In this document: positions 1 through 11,897 of the stretch, one piece after another
Numbering within the stretch: the stretch's first letter is position 1
How the letters are laid out: each line of letters begins with the position of its first letter
NCBI GenBank assembly: GCA_964007475.1
Contig: OZ023273.1
Coordinates: 23,857,557-23,921,556, forward strand
Source of the DNA: Hybos culiciformis
Taxonomy: Eukaryota > Arthropoda > Insecta > Diptera > Hybotidae
Length of the DNA stretch: 64,000 nt
Direction: 5' to 3'
Notes under the pieces: generated by a model
The model's input: the letters and a program-made list of their open reading frames with translations, nothing else
The model's database searches: none
Told to the model about the DNA's origin: nothing
Program-made: the position numbers and the translations under genes

Positions 1-2226
1 TATCAAAAATATACCATATGGGTCTATTTTATTACAATATCTACTTTAGCCCTACCGATCGCTCATATGATATACTGGATCTCAAAAATTTATTTAATAA
101 TTTTTAATTTTGAAAATAATTTTTCTGCCCTTGCTACTGAAATAGGAAAACTTCAAGTATTCGTAAGCATCAGTTATAATCAAGAATATAACTGGGCCAG
201 TTTTATCATGTATCATAATTGCAGCTTTTAAAATTTATATTTCATAAAATAGATCTATCTTTTTCATCTTCTTGATCTTGATTTAGATCTCCATCTAAAT
301 AGATACAATTTTTGTCAATATCTCGTCTTTCGTAGGACAAATTCGTTTAAAATTAGTCAAAAACAATAATTTTCTTCAGTTTTTTTTATTATTAGCTTTA
401 GTATATATTGAAAGCGCGTGTGTGACGCAAACAACGAAAGAAGTATATGTACAAATGCATGGAAACGATCAATCTCGACGTTAATATTAACGTTGAAATA
501 CACAAATATTTTGACATTTTATCACGTCTTGCGTTCTTTCCATCGCGTCCCTAAAGCCTTATATCCCAGCCCCAGGAATAACACAATTCTCTACTTAAGC
601 TTTTAAATTTGTTTTAATTAAAATGCTTTTGCATACATTTTTATTGGCTGTTGCAACGTACGAACGTATGTAATGAATATTTGTTAACAAAATCTTGCTG
701 AATTATATTTGCAACACAAAATTGATCTCAAAAATTTTGTGTTTTCAAATAGGCTTCGTCGTTCGCATTTTAACCTCGTTCAGAGGTTTTTTCTGTGATA
801 ACATGTGATAACATATGTGCGTCAATGACATTTTTAATGGAATTATTTTTATTACTCCTAAAGGTTTCCCAATTTCTATTAATGACACAATGAACTTTAA
901 CTACAATTTAAACAATGTAATTTAAAAAGGATTGTCATTTAAAAAAAATTCTTTCCTGATAAATGCATTTTTTTTCTTAATAGCATAAAATTATTTCGAA
1001 TGTGTTTTTACTTGGGTGATTCTAATTAAAATAATTAATTGTCATTTTTAATAGTTTGTTTTTTTCTTTACATTTTTTTATCTCATCCTTTTTTTATAGC
1101 TTAAAAACTATAAAAACTTAAGCTTTAATAATTTCCGGTTTTCCAATGAAAATTGTATAAAAATAACTTTTTTTTTTTTTGTAATAATGTACTATGATCG
1201 GAAAACAGAAAAAATATAAATAAATTCACCTGTTAAGCACTTGTTAGTTTTCCATGCTAAAATTTATGGCTCTTATATCAGCAAAAACAATGTATAAATG
1301 GGTTTGAAATAATTCGTTGCATCAAGTATTTGAAATGAAATATATTTTCAATAAAAGTAATGAAAGATAAGTTTGAAAATTATTAACTGAAAGACCTGAA
1401 TGCTCTATAGAGATTGAAAATGTTTTACTTTCAAATTAAAATAAATTGAATATATTCAAATACCAGAAGTTGTTGAAGAAAGAAACTAATTGGAAGCTTA
1501 AACAGATATCAGTTTCATTATGTAACTAGAATGATGTAAATTAACTAATATCACACTGATTTGCAAAGATTAATAAAATTGAATCACAAAGTTAAAATAT
1601 TTCAAAGAGATATTAAAATTGTATTATGCTGATAATATTAAAAAAAAATTTTTTATAACTAGTTATTTAATCAAATTTTCTTTTATTTAATATTATTATT
1701 CTGTTATATTTATATGAATGAATCAGTTACTAAAATTTAGAACAATATTTCTCCTTTTATCTAATGTCTGAGCTGGAGATGTTATACAAAGCAATTAAGA
1801 TTTAGTTAAATCGAAACAACACACCACAAAATCATTATGACATTGCAATAAAACCTATTTTTCTGTAGCCAAACACGCTTCGATAAGATAAAACAAAAAC
1901 ATAATTCTTGTAAAAATATTTTAATAATGTATTATTATAGAATTTGATAACATTTGTGATTGAAGTAACAAATTTTAAATATAAGAAAAAGATTTTAATT
2001 TATTACAATTAAAATACATAATATGAAAAATATTTAACATATTTTTAATTAAGTTCAAATTTGATCTTTGAATAACATTTTTTGCTATTAAATTATTACT
2101 TAAGGAGATAATTAGATGTTCATTATGTCATATTCATATGTTCATACATTATTTTCTCATCTGAACTTAAATTATGTGAACTTAAATTATATAAATCATT
2201 AGTCTATCACTATCTTTATCTATATA
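1..2226. other. AT-rich non-coding DNA
   Basis: Apart from the GC-richer islet at 400-800, nothing beyond A/T-rich sequence is seen. No frame with protein character was found on either strand. Confidence 0.6.
400..800. promoter_or_regulatory. GC-richer islet of unknown role
   Basis: This stretch holds AAGCGCGTGTGTGACGCAAA, AACGTACGAACGTATGT and TTCGTCGTTCGCATTTTAAC, all CpG-containing motifs that are rare elsewhere in the window. It might be a promoter or distal element of the CCHa1 gene about 10 kb downstream, but no signal-peptide exon was found beside it. Confidence 0.2.
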
Positions 2227-2273
2227 GTCTAAACCAGTGGTTCCCAAAGTGTGGGTCGCGACCCAGTAGTGTG

Positions 2274-2787
2274 TAGGGTTGCCAGGTGTCCGGTATTGAA
2301 CCGGACAGTCCGTTAATTCAACTACTTGTCCGGTGGGAAAAAATGGGAAGGACCGGACATACATTTGTCAGGTATTCCACCCGATGCTTATTATTTTGCG
2401 AACAATTTGGTTGATTAGATGTTTTTTATATTTCTGCCTATTGGTATTTTTTTGTCGCTCAAGTGTTTTGAGTAAACGGTCAAAATGGTAGAGTACGATT
2501 CAAATCACTTGACCAATCCGTTATGCAAAGCTTTCCCTTTCCATTACAAAATTCCATACAAAATTTAGGGGAAATTATTCAAGAAAAAAGATCATGCAAT
2601 TTTTTATAATAATTTTATTCAAATTTTACCCTCTCTTAAAAGCTCATTGGTCAAGTGATTTGAATCGTACTCTATAAGAAATTAGAAAATATTGAAATTT
2701 AATTTTGTTTAATGTAATAGGCTAGAATTTGTTTTATTATTTCAAAATTTTGTCCGGTAATCTTTAAGATTTCATCTGGCAACCCTA
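2274..2787. mobile_element. Nested hAT MITE, TAGGGTTGCCAG ends
   Basis: This 514-bp element has perfect 12-bp terminal inverted repeats (TAGGGTTGCCAG / CTGGCAACCCTA) and 8-bp flanking repeats GTAGTGTG / CTAGTGTG with one mismatch. Repeated TCCGG/CCGGA motifs lie just inside both ends, most at the left. It is inserted in the left end of the ZBED-type hAT relic and is itself interrupted at 2491-2672. No coding sequence remains. Confidence 0.85.
2491..2672. mobile_element. Nested TA-flanked MITE with 27-bp perfect inverted repeats
   Basis: The arms 2491-2517 and 2646-2672 are perfect inverted repeats starting GAGTACGATTCAAATCACTT, with TA on both sides (the match extends through the TA because it is palindromic). 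A TA duplication suggests the Tc1/mariner superfamily. The 182-bp element has no coding capacity and sits inside the 2274-2787 hAT MITE, making it the youngest of three nested insertions. Confidence 0.8.
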
Positions 2788-3052
2788 CTAGTGTGTCGCG
2801 ATCTGACTTCAGGTGGGTCGCAAAAAATTTTATTATTTAGTTGTTTGTGTTAATTTACTTTTAATTCTAAAAAACTATTGTTGTGGAAAAAGAATATTAA
2901 AAGTTGTAACTATGACTGCTTTGATATATTACAAACTTTTATCACTGAAAAGGAAATCATAATTTTATTTTTGTAATAATTGAACATTTGGAGAAACTTA
3001 CGACGAAATGAAAATCCCGATAAATATTCATAGGTTATAAATTCTTTTCAAA

Positions 3053-3345
3053 ATGGTTCAGCTACTGACGTATCGACAAAAGCGGACGAAGAATTAATAA
3101 AGTTGTGTGAGGATAGTGATCTCAAAACTAATTTTGATCGAATAAATTGATATAAGACTTATATATGTGAAATTGCAATATCTAAAATTCAGAAATGTTT
3201 GCATTAAAAAACAAATATCGCAATAAATTACGATTATCAACTCACTTCGCCTGAAAATAACTATCACAAAAGTAGATGTCGAAGATGTTATTAGTAAAAA
3301 TAGAAAACAGGGCCATACATCTCATTACATAATTATTTTGATATT
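3053..3345 (+). pseudogene. Decayed C-terminus of a ZBED/hAT transposase
   Basis: The frame starting at 3053 reads NGSATDVSTKADEELIKLCE and continues DSDLKTNFDR before a stop. This resembles the EEL-I-L--D--L---F stretch near the C-terminus of ZBED5-like hAT transposases. Farther on, LRLSTHFA and, in another frame, QGHTSHY recall the LRL-LS and Q-HPSH ends of that family, separated by stops and frame changes. The location inside hAT ends supports the assignment. It cannot encode a working protein. Confidence 0.55.
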
Positions 3346-3473
3346 AATAAATTTATGAATTAAAGTGTTGACTTTTTTGCTTTTTACTATTTTTTACAGG
3401 TGAGTCGCGAAAACCTTAGGGTTTTAATTAGTGGGTCGCGGCTAGTAAAAGTTTGGGAACCCCGGGTCTAAAC

Positions 3474-6400
3474 AACCCATTTGATTAAAAGTATTTCGGT
3501 TTAAGGGTTTAATATTTAAGGATATTTCTTCGAATATTACTAAGTTAGACTCTATTGAAAATTGAGCTATTTTAATAACTTCAGCAAAATAATATTCCAT
3601 TTTCGTCCGTAATTTTTGAATAATGTTGAGTCGATTATATAAGCTCTCATTTTTCTCGAATCATAAAAATTATAGAAAAACAAAACAAATTTCTATTTTA
3701 ACTATAATTTAAATTTGTTAAATGCATTATTCTAAAAAAAATAGAAAATATAATATATGGATTGCTATTAAAACTAATTGTGATTATTAATATTATTAAT
3801 GAAGATAGATAGGTATTAAAAATTAAATTAATTTTATTATTATAAATAAATTATTATTTATGAATGATGTACAAAAAACCTACATACTACTTGAAATAAT
3901 TTTTATATTTTTAAATACATTAAATATAATATATGTTTATATTCTAATAATATAAAAGTTAAAAACCCATCATAAAAATATCAATCAATTGATTATGAAC
4001 ATATTTATTAATCATGTAAATAAAAAAAATTTTTATTTTTATTATGGATATAACTTTTTGTTTCAAATAGGTACCACATAAAATGATATTTCACGTTATG
4101 GAAGTACAAAGTACATAGTGAATATTTTATTACATTAACTTCAATTAGGAGCCTATTCCAATTGTTTATTGCATTATTAACCGTTTATTGGTACATGAAA
4201 ATAATAATAATGACATATCAATTTTATAGATGAATTATTATATACATTCAAACTTCTATATTAGACATATCATTTGTAATCTTGTCATTTGTCATTTCCA
4301 TTTACAATATTTTGGTTTTTCTAAAAATAAAATTCTTTTAATTAAAGCACTGAAGATCATGTTAAACATAAACCTAACAACAGAACATATTTTATAAAGG
4401 ACAACAAGTAAAATTTAAAATGAAAATAAAAGAAGAAAAATTTTTTCAATTTCAAAAAGATTAAATTGTTTATAAAGAATTTATTCAGTGCAACTGCACG
4501 AGAGAAACCTACTCCAAAATTAAGATGTAAAGAATTAAGATGTAAAGAATGTTATTACTCTTTCTGTGTACCATATATTTACCATTTACTATGAAAGCGT
4601 TTGAAACTTCTGACCTGAAATTTTTAGATTTTTCGTTTGTAAATATGGCCACGAATCAATTAACTCCAATCAAATATTGTTTTTATTTGATTGAATATTA
4701 TCTACACTATGTACGTACAATTATATGTAGTTCTGCTTATGTTAAAGATGTTTTATCATTATATTATATTATAATGTATTTTTATTTTTACTAAAAACTA
4801 CATAATCATTATTTTGATTGATGAATTGTATTTTTTTGTGTACACCGTCTCATAATTTTCTTATTATGTCTAAACAATATTATCAGTTATTATAACTTAA
4901 TTATGATTCCCTGCGAGATTATGTCTTTAAATTTATTAACTTATTAAAAAAGAAAATATGTCTTTGAACATTTTCAAAAATAAAGGGTCTTTTCTTTTAC
5001 ATTTATTTGTTGAAAAAAATTTCCTGAACGGATTCCACTGTTTACATGTTTTAATAATAATTTTGGGTTGAGAAAAAAAATTTATGAATCAGAAATATAT
5101 TTGGAAAGTAGTAAAAATAAAAAAGAACATTAGTGAGAAACAACGTCATATATTTATAAAAAAATCTTATGTACTAATAGGTACGGTGTAGTGAATTAAA
5201 TTTACACAATTATAGTCGAAATCAATTATCGTGAATATTGTATGAAAGTTGTTAAGTAAAAATTGGGCAAAATCGGCATAATGTCAGGTAGATATGTACC
5301 TTTTTTCTTATCCATGATAATTTTTTTCAAAAGCCTCATACATCATTCTTTAATATGAAATAAACTTGGTATCTTACACAACAATTCTACTATTTAATCC
5401 CACTAGAATCGGTATAAGGTTTCTAATATATTTTGCAACGAATTGTATTTCGAAAATTAATATATATTCTGCTCAACTTAATTTCGAATAGTTTTAAATC
5501 CAATAATCTGTCAATTGAAATTATGTTGTCTTTGGTATGTTTAAACATAATATTTTTCAAAGTTTTAATTTTTATAAGTTTATTTTTTTAAACTTTACGT
5601 AAATTTTTTTCTAACGTACATAATTTTATAGAAGTTGAATTAAGCATCATTGTTGTGTAAATAAATGTTCTACAAAATGATGATAAATTATGCTATTAAG
5701 ATATTAAGCTTATAACTTGCAGTAACTAGAAATGAAACTATCTACATTGTTCATATATTTCTTTATCTAAGCATTATTTTCAACACATCTACGTATAAAT
5801 GCTGTTCAAAAATGTTTTATGTTTTCTTTTAAAAAAGAACATGTGTACATTAAACCATTTTCACCGCATTATTTCATGAGAAGAATTTCTTTCAAGTTTT
5901 TTCAATATCTTAAAAAATTATCACAACTCTATTAAATTATTATTTTTAAAACACAATTTTTTTGCAATTTGAAATAGTAGATACGATTTCCGTACTGAAT
6001 TACAATAATATAAATAAGACTAAATATAGCCCTCCCCACACTGAAGTTCTGCTCAGTTGTAAGCTATATAATTAAAAAAATATGGATAAAAATTAAATAA
6101 ATAATTAATTCAAATTTCTGATAAATTATTTTAAGATTTACACACAACATAATCAAAACATGTTATCTGCATAAAGGATAACAATTGAGTTGAGGTACAT
6201 TATATTATCTGTGTACATTTCTTTATTTTATTAGTAATATTGTTAGATAAGAACTATTTTATTTGAAAGGATTTAATTCTTCTTCAATCGTTGGATAATT
6301 CTTTTTATTATATAAAATATAACATTAACATAATAAAGTTAGAAAAATTCCCTAACTAATTTTTTTCAGAAAAGCATACATTATTAAAGGGTCAATTTAA

Positions 6401-7017
6401 GATATTAAGAACACATTTCGCACCTGCTGCTCGACATATGATTTTATTTTTATTTTACGATTAAATATTATTAGAATATTTTTCCATTGTGATGTTATAA
6501 TATACAAATATTTATATTTTTTTCCCAAATTTATTCCATAAATTAAAAAAAAAAAAAAATATATATGTATGTATATTTATAAGCATCTTTATTTATATAT
6601 ATATGTATTTCTATATATATTTCTTCAATAAAAATTAAATAAAATGTATGCATAGCTAAAGTGATGAAAATATATTAATTTATAAAACATAAAATACACG
6701 TGACAATCACTTATTTCCCCTAATAAATTATAAAATAAGAAAATTTTGAATAATACATATATTTCCCATCAAGTTCAAAATTTATGAAAATTCGAAAAAC
6801 AAAAAATATATATAAATCACTTGTTGACGTGTTATTCACCTGTTGTTTGTATTTTGTAAACAATATGGATTATTTCGTTTTTAAAGATATTCGTTAAAAT
6901 TTTTTTTTTAATTTTACTCAAATCATTTTGATACTCCACTTAAAACATGGTATGCAATTTTTAGGTAATTTTTTAACTTCAAGTTGAAATAATATTTGTT
7001 TGAACTTACATGTTATG
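3474..7017. other. AT-rich non-coding DNA upstream of CCHa1
   Basis: TTCAGTGCAACTGCACGAG at about 4485 resembles an arthropod initiator followed by a 5'UTR, with ATG at 4549 opening MLLLFLCTIYLPF. Its donors do not give the phase needed to join the CCHa1 exon at 10958. AATTAAGATGTAAAG is duplicated in tandem at about 4519-4548. Nothing else is supported. Confidence 0.4.
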
Positions 7018-7022
7018 TTATA

Positions 7023-7242
7023 CCATAGATTAAGAATACACAAAGATGGTTAGCTTCATACAACATTAGTTTTGGTATTTTTATGTGAATGTGTTAGTAA
7101 AACAAAATAAAAAACTTGATAATTATCAATATATGAAAAGAATTTTATTTAGTTTTACTAACACCTTCACATAAAAATACCAAAAATGCTGAAAAAAAAT
7201 TATGTATGAAGCTAACCATCTTTGTGTATTCTTAATCTATGG
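7023..7242. mobile_element. Foldback MITE, near-perfect hairpin
   Basis: The 220-bp element starts CCATAGATTAAGAATACACA and ends with its inverse. The outer 40 bp are identical inverted repeats. After a short unequal bulge, an inner block of about 34 bp (GGTATTTTTATGTGAA...) also pairs with one mismatch, leaving a loop of about 48 bp. TTATA directly flanks both ends (7018-7022, 7243-7247), a possible 5-bp target duplication. The superfamily is not recognised. Confidence 0.8.
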
Positions 7243-7247
7243 TTATA

Positions 7248-10200
7248 TTTATTTACTTATTTCTTAAATGCAGAAAGTTAAGCTTACAATTATTATTTCT
7301 TTCTAGTCTAAAGTACCTAAAAAATTATGTTGCACTAAATATACTAAATACTAAATATTGTATGTCTAGAATAAGATGCATAGAAGTACAGGCTACGGCA
7401 GATGTATTTTCTGTATATTTTTGTTATGTATAATGTTCAAATCGAACTATTTGATGTCGCTAGGAAAATTTGCTATTTATCATAGCAAGGAAAAATAGTT
7501 AATAGTTTTACTTTTTAATATCAAATGATTATAGCAATATTTGTCATAAAGTTATAGCGATTATAGCAATATTTGTCATAAAATTGTATATAAAAAAAAT
7601 ATTTTTTGTTATTTATTTTTCGCTAGTTAAAACAATAAAAATTATAATTTTCTAGTAGCAAATTTTGTTACAATTTATTTGCTATATATTTTCGAACGGT
7701 TTATTATCTATTCAATAATAAATGCAACATTTTGAACACATACTATCAGAGAATATTTGCAATTTTAGTTATAACTTATTATTCAATGAGTTTTTTTTCA
7801 GTGTACTAAAAATATTATTAAAAATGCAAAATATTAGATATTCAATTCATCAAAGAAAAACAAAAATTATTTTTTTTTCTTGTATCAAAAATATTTACAA
7901 AATAGACATAATACTTACCTAACATAATATTGATAATCCAAATATTCATTTGAATTATTATTTTTTTTATTTTATTTGCGTTTTTGATTCCCGTAAGGAA
8001 AATTTATTTTCTTATATAGGTGAACATATATTTATATTTACAAATTGAAATTTTTGAATTCAATAATATTTTAATAAAAAGTCAAATAATACAGAAAGTA
8101 CCTGCGTATATAATGTTGCCCATAAAATTTTTGTTCAAACGAACACAATATTATGATGAACCAAAAAACATATGCACTTAATCTCTCACACACACAAACA
8201 TAAATTTTTTCATTAAAAAAAAAACAGAAGATATTTTTATCCATTTTAAAGAAATTGAAAATTTTTAGCTACAGGTCACAACACTGGCTGTTGTGAACTT
8301 AAACGAAAGAATAAAGTGAAAAAAAAAATTAATGAAAAAATATTATGTAAGAAAAACAATTTCAAATACACCACTCTTTAACAAATAAAAAAATAACATT
8401 TTGAAAATAAATACAAACATTGAAATTCAAAGAATTGGAAGAAAATAATTTAAAATGAGGATAATCCAAAAAAAGAAGTAGAAAAAAAAATTAAACACTT
8501 GACAAAACCAAAATAACATTAAGTTAAAAGAAAGTTAAGTTAAGATACAAAAAAAAAACATCTTACACTTGACAAGAAAAATAACTGTAAGAAAATAGGC
8601 ATAGTCCTACTTAACAATCAATATCAATTTAATTTTTTATTTATTTAAAAAGTTAATTTTTATAAAAAACTACTTATGTATACTTACCCCAAGAAAATTA
8701 TACAAAAAAAAGTCTATGAAGATAAAAATTAATTTGTTGTACCGATTTCGGTCTTAACTTCTTTGTTGTACACCAATATCTAAAACAATTTTTCTTTTTA
8801 ACATTGGCAATATAAACCTTGGCTTTTGTGACAATTTGTTTACTGATTAAAATTTCGAAGAATTTCATTTCTAATAATTTACAAATCTTTCTATGTAAAA
8901 AAGAAAAAATAAATTTTTAATTTTTTGTCCATTAATATAAAACTTAAATCAAGAAAACATCATAAAAAAAAGCCAGTATAAATTTAACATATAGTTTTAA
9001 TAAAAAAAAAAAAGGAAGAAAATTGATTAGGTATATGATCAAAACAAAACATGAGCATTTTTCTTATAAACTTTTAAAGAGTAAAAAACTTTCCCAAGAA
9101 ACTTATTTATATTAATTTTTACCATCATATTATGTATATGTTGTATATTAAACAAATTCTGATATGGGTATGCAGACAAAACAAATTTATATTTTATTTT
9201 TTTTCCTGAAGCTAATATGGTTGTATATATATACAACAGCCTTCAATTAATTATATAAGATATATCTTCATTTACATGGGAAATATTAATTTATTTTGAA
9301 ATATTTACCATAGTTAGTTAGGCATCTAATTATGAGACAAAAAATAAAATAAATTTCTTCAAGGAAATTATAATGTAATACTATATAATAGTCTTCTTTA
9401 TACTTATATATAAGAAAACAAAATCCTAAACAAAATAATGTTGCATTTTTTTTGGGTTTTGTAGGTATATCAAGAAAAACTAATAAACTAGATAACTGAT
9501 ATATATAAAATATAAAAAATGCTCAACATAATTTCAAATTACAAAAGATAAGAAAGAAATTCTTTTCAATATTTTTCTATTCGATAAGTTTTATTTTTAG
9601 TCTGTAATAATAAATTTTACATAACTTGGTTGTCATTAGAAATCATTGATATGTTAGTATGACAAAATGTAGATACTTATTTGTATAAAACTATTTCTAC
9701 ATTTACAAGGTCTACATTAACGTACGTAGTTAAATTGCTTAGCTTTGTCGATCGAATAATCTGTATCAGTTATTTTGTTTATAAAAAAATTTAGGTTAGA
9801 ATTTTTGAAAATAGCCAATACAGTATATCTTTATTATTCAATAATAAAAAAAAAGTTCGCGTTGATCATCATTTGAAAACCGCTGATTTTTCTTTCTCTA
9901 TAATTAAGTTTCGACTATCTTAAAATGTATTTTGTTAAAAATATATTTTAATGACAAAATTCTCGTTAGGTTTTCTTTTTGTGACTCTTCATATAATATT
10001 TTCTTCAATATTTAACAAATAGATTTATACTAATTTTTGAAACCAATTAACATCTACCTAACTTAACTTAATATTTTATTCCAGGTTTAATAATAAAAGT
10101 TTATGTAGTTAAAAATTTATAAAAACTAATTTCCTTGTCACCTCCTACTGAATTATCTATATAATAAACCATAATTAGATCTAAATTTAAAAGCTGTAAA

Positions 10201-10957
10201 ATAAAAAATAAAATCCTTTCTACCATATTTTCCATAATAAATTTCTATTAAAAATATAAAAGAACTTAAAGTCTTTTACCAAAAAAAGAAAACAAGAGAA
10301 TCCTCTAAAATCTAATTATATACGAGGTGGTAATGTTATTTATATATTAATGTTGTACATTATTATATGTATGACTTCATATAGATATCCTAAAGGGTAA
10401 TTATTATGATTTATGTGAAATATATCGCAGCTGGATATTTTACAATCTATTCCTATATAAGAAAATAAAATCCTAATTTTCTTGAGTGAAGTAAAGCGAT
10501 GAACAAACAAGAATTTATAAAAACTTATTTCGACATTTCTGGGTAATTCTCAAAATTAATAAATAACAAATTTTTAAATCATTATTATGTTATTATAATA
10601 TATAAATGTGCATACGTTTCATTTTTTTTCACATAAATTTAAATTTATATAATATTTAAAAAAAAATGTTTTGTTAAACTGCATACATAAAACGTAGAGC
10701 AAAGCTGTAGGTTTTAAGATAAGTAATGGATCTCTACTAGAGTTTTTCATGTTGCCAGCTAAACAAGAAAGTATGAGAATTGGCTTATTAGTCGTTTAGT
10801 CGAAGATAGTATAGTCGGCCTCATATTTTATTTATATTTTTTTTTACTCAGCTTCACTTAATATAAAAATAATAATTTTAATAATAACAAGTTTTAATTA
10901 ATACATAAATTATCACACATATTACCCAATTATTTAATTTATTTTTCTTCTTTTCAG
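7248..10957. other. Region directly upstream of the CCHa1 exons
   Basis: Probably part of the first CCHa1 intron or its upstream region. Candidate signal-peptide starts were checked by eye (for example MTKFSLGFLFVTLHIIFSS at about 9950), and none ends in a phase-1 donor compatible with 10958. A short hairpin TCACAACA...TGTTGTGA lies at 8276-8296. Confidence 0.4.
7540..7590. repeat. Tandem duplication near 7.55 kb
   Basis: TATAGCAATATTTGTCATAA occurs twice in direct tandem, separated by about a dozen bases, with nearly no divergence. It appears to be a simple recent duplication. Confidence 0.6.
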
Positions 10958-10993
10958 GATCCTGTTTAGAATATGGACATTCTTGTTGGGGAG
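10958..10993 (+). CDS. CCHa1: CCHa1 exon with the core of the mature peptide
   Basis: This 36-nt exon encodes the last two bases of a split codon, then SCLEYGHSCWG, and ends one base into the Ala codon. A pyrimidine-rich acceptor (ttcttcttttcag) precedes it and gtaata follows. There is no in-frame ATG between it and the nearest upstream stop, so a separate 5' exon is required. Confidence 0.93.
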
Positions 10994-11851
10994 GTAATAA
11001 TTTATTTTAAATAATATAAAATTTAATCCCAAAACTCAAACAGTACTTGGTCCTTAATTTTATAAAAATTGGAAACTTAATTTGCTATTCCAAACTTCAA
11101 ACATAATGTTTCTTGTCCTTTCATGAAAATTTTTTATCATTTCCTAATTTATACGAGATCTTATTCATGAGGTCTAACATTTCCTAATCCTATTTTGTTT
11201 TCAAACCTTGTAGTTGTATCTCCACATCCAGAATTATTTGTTTAAAAAATTAAGTTTTTTATACAAATATTTATTTAATATAGCCCATGGAAAACGTTCA
11301 GACAAACCAATAACTACAACAAAAGATGAATTTAAATTTATAAAAGATTCAACAGAATCATCAGGTGAAAAATCGAAAGATCATAAATATGTGTTACTAA
11401 GTATATTATTGGATAAGGTAAGAATTAGAAAATAAAAACATATAATCGATGCGTCAGACTATCGGCTTACTGAAGATATTTAATATGTGTATCCTCTTTT
11501 ATTTATTTTTAGAATGCTTTAGACAATTTACAAGAAATCAATGATATCTCAGATGTACCATTAGGAAATGAAATTGTCGAAACACAAATTCTAAATAGAA
11601 ATACACCAAAGATTGATTCAAAAAATTGGAACAAAAATAAATACCGAACCCCATTACAAAAAAGAAAATTCACATCAAAGTACGGCAATAAACTGATGCC
11701 AACAAAAATGAAATATTCTGATGATGAATCCAAGACTGATAATGATTATTTGTTTGATTCAAGTAGGATTGGTTTTAAGGAAAACGATTCAGTTTACATT
11801 CCAGAAATTGTCGATTCTAATGAAGACGTTAAAGATATTTTATTTAAATGA
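10958..11851 (+). CDS. CCHa1: CCHamide-1 neuropeptide precursor (3 exons seen, 5' exon missing)
   Basis: This gene encodes the prepropeptide of CCHamide-1, a secreted arthropod brain-gut peptide that acts on a bombesin-receptor-like GPCR. Three spliced exons (10958-10993, 11284-11417, 11513-11851) read as one frame of 168 aa from the first residue of the mature peptide. The product opens with SCLEYGHSCWGAHGKR: a 13-residue peptide with two Cys for a disulfide, then Gly as amide donor and a Lys-Arg cleavage site. This matches insect CCHamide-1 exactly. The rest is a charged, poorly conserved spacer with one more Lys-Arg (QKRKF, about residue 106). All introns have GT-AG ends and compatible phases. 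The ATG and most of the signal peptide must lie in an upstream exon that ends one base into the codon before Ser; the first exon base pair GA makes that residue Gly or Arg. AATAAA occurs 17 and 41 bp after the stop. Identity is near certain; only the 5' end is open. Confidence 0.95.
11284..11417 (+). CDS. CCHa1: CCHa1 exon with amidation and cleavage site
   Basis: The exon completes the split Ala codon (G|CC), then encodes HGKR followed by spacer residues up to LLDK. The acceptor ends in tatag and the donor is gtaag. It is in phase 0 at its 3' end, and 134 nt fits the frame exactly. Confidence 0.93.
11513..11851 (+). CDS. CCHa1: CCHa1 terminal coding exon
   Basis: This exon encodes 112 residues and a TGA stop after the acceptor atttatttttag. 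The encoded spacer is rich in Asn, Asp, Lys and Ser and holds one QKR dibasic site. No second CCHamide-like or amidated peptide is visible. It lies 96 bp after the previous exon. Confidence 0.9.
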   Translation, partial: NALDNLQEINDISDVPLGNEIVETQILNRNTPKIDSKNWNKNKYRTPLQKRKFTSKYGNKLMPTKMKYSDDESKTDNDYLFDSSRIGFKENDSVYIPEIVDSNEDVKDILFK

Positions 11852-11867
11852 ACATTCTTTTATTTTT

Positions 11868-11897
11868 AATAAAAATTTTAAATTTTTGAAAAATAAA
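11868..11897 (+). promoter_or_regulatory. polyadenylation signals of CCHa1
   Basis: AATAAA is present at 11868-11873 and again at 11892-11897, shortly after the stop at 11851. Such hexamers are common in AT-rich DNA, so the second is a candidate only. Confidence 0.5.

Larger units (their letters stand above)
2235..3465. mobile_element. hAT transposon relic (ZBED type) with nested insertions
   Basis: The element starts CAGTGGTTCCCAAA and ends TTTGGGAACCCCGG, an inverted pair of hAT ends with a decayed 3' tip. It is flanked by perfect 8-bp direct repeats GTCTAAAC (2227-2234 and 3466-3473). Subterminal GTGGGTCGCGA motifs occur near both ends. About 520 bp of the interior belongs to a second insertion at 2274-2787, so the original copy was about 710 bp. 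The 3' half retains decayed transposase-like sequence. It is non-autonomous and internally deleted. Confidence 0.9.

Noticed and set aside
4549..4794. MLLLFLCTIYLPF... frame as the CCHa1 signal-peptide exon
   Set aside because: Its usable donors are phase 0, or phase 1 with T, which would create TGA at the junction with 10958; it cannot join directly.
9950..10022. MTKFSLGFLFVTLHIIFSS... as the CCHa1 signal-peptide exon
   Set aside because: It is hydrophobic, but the only phase-1 GT lies after six codons, too early for a signal peptide, and the frame then stops.
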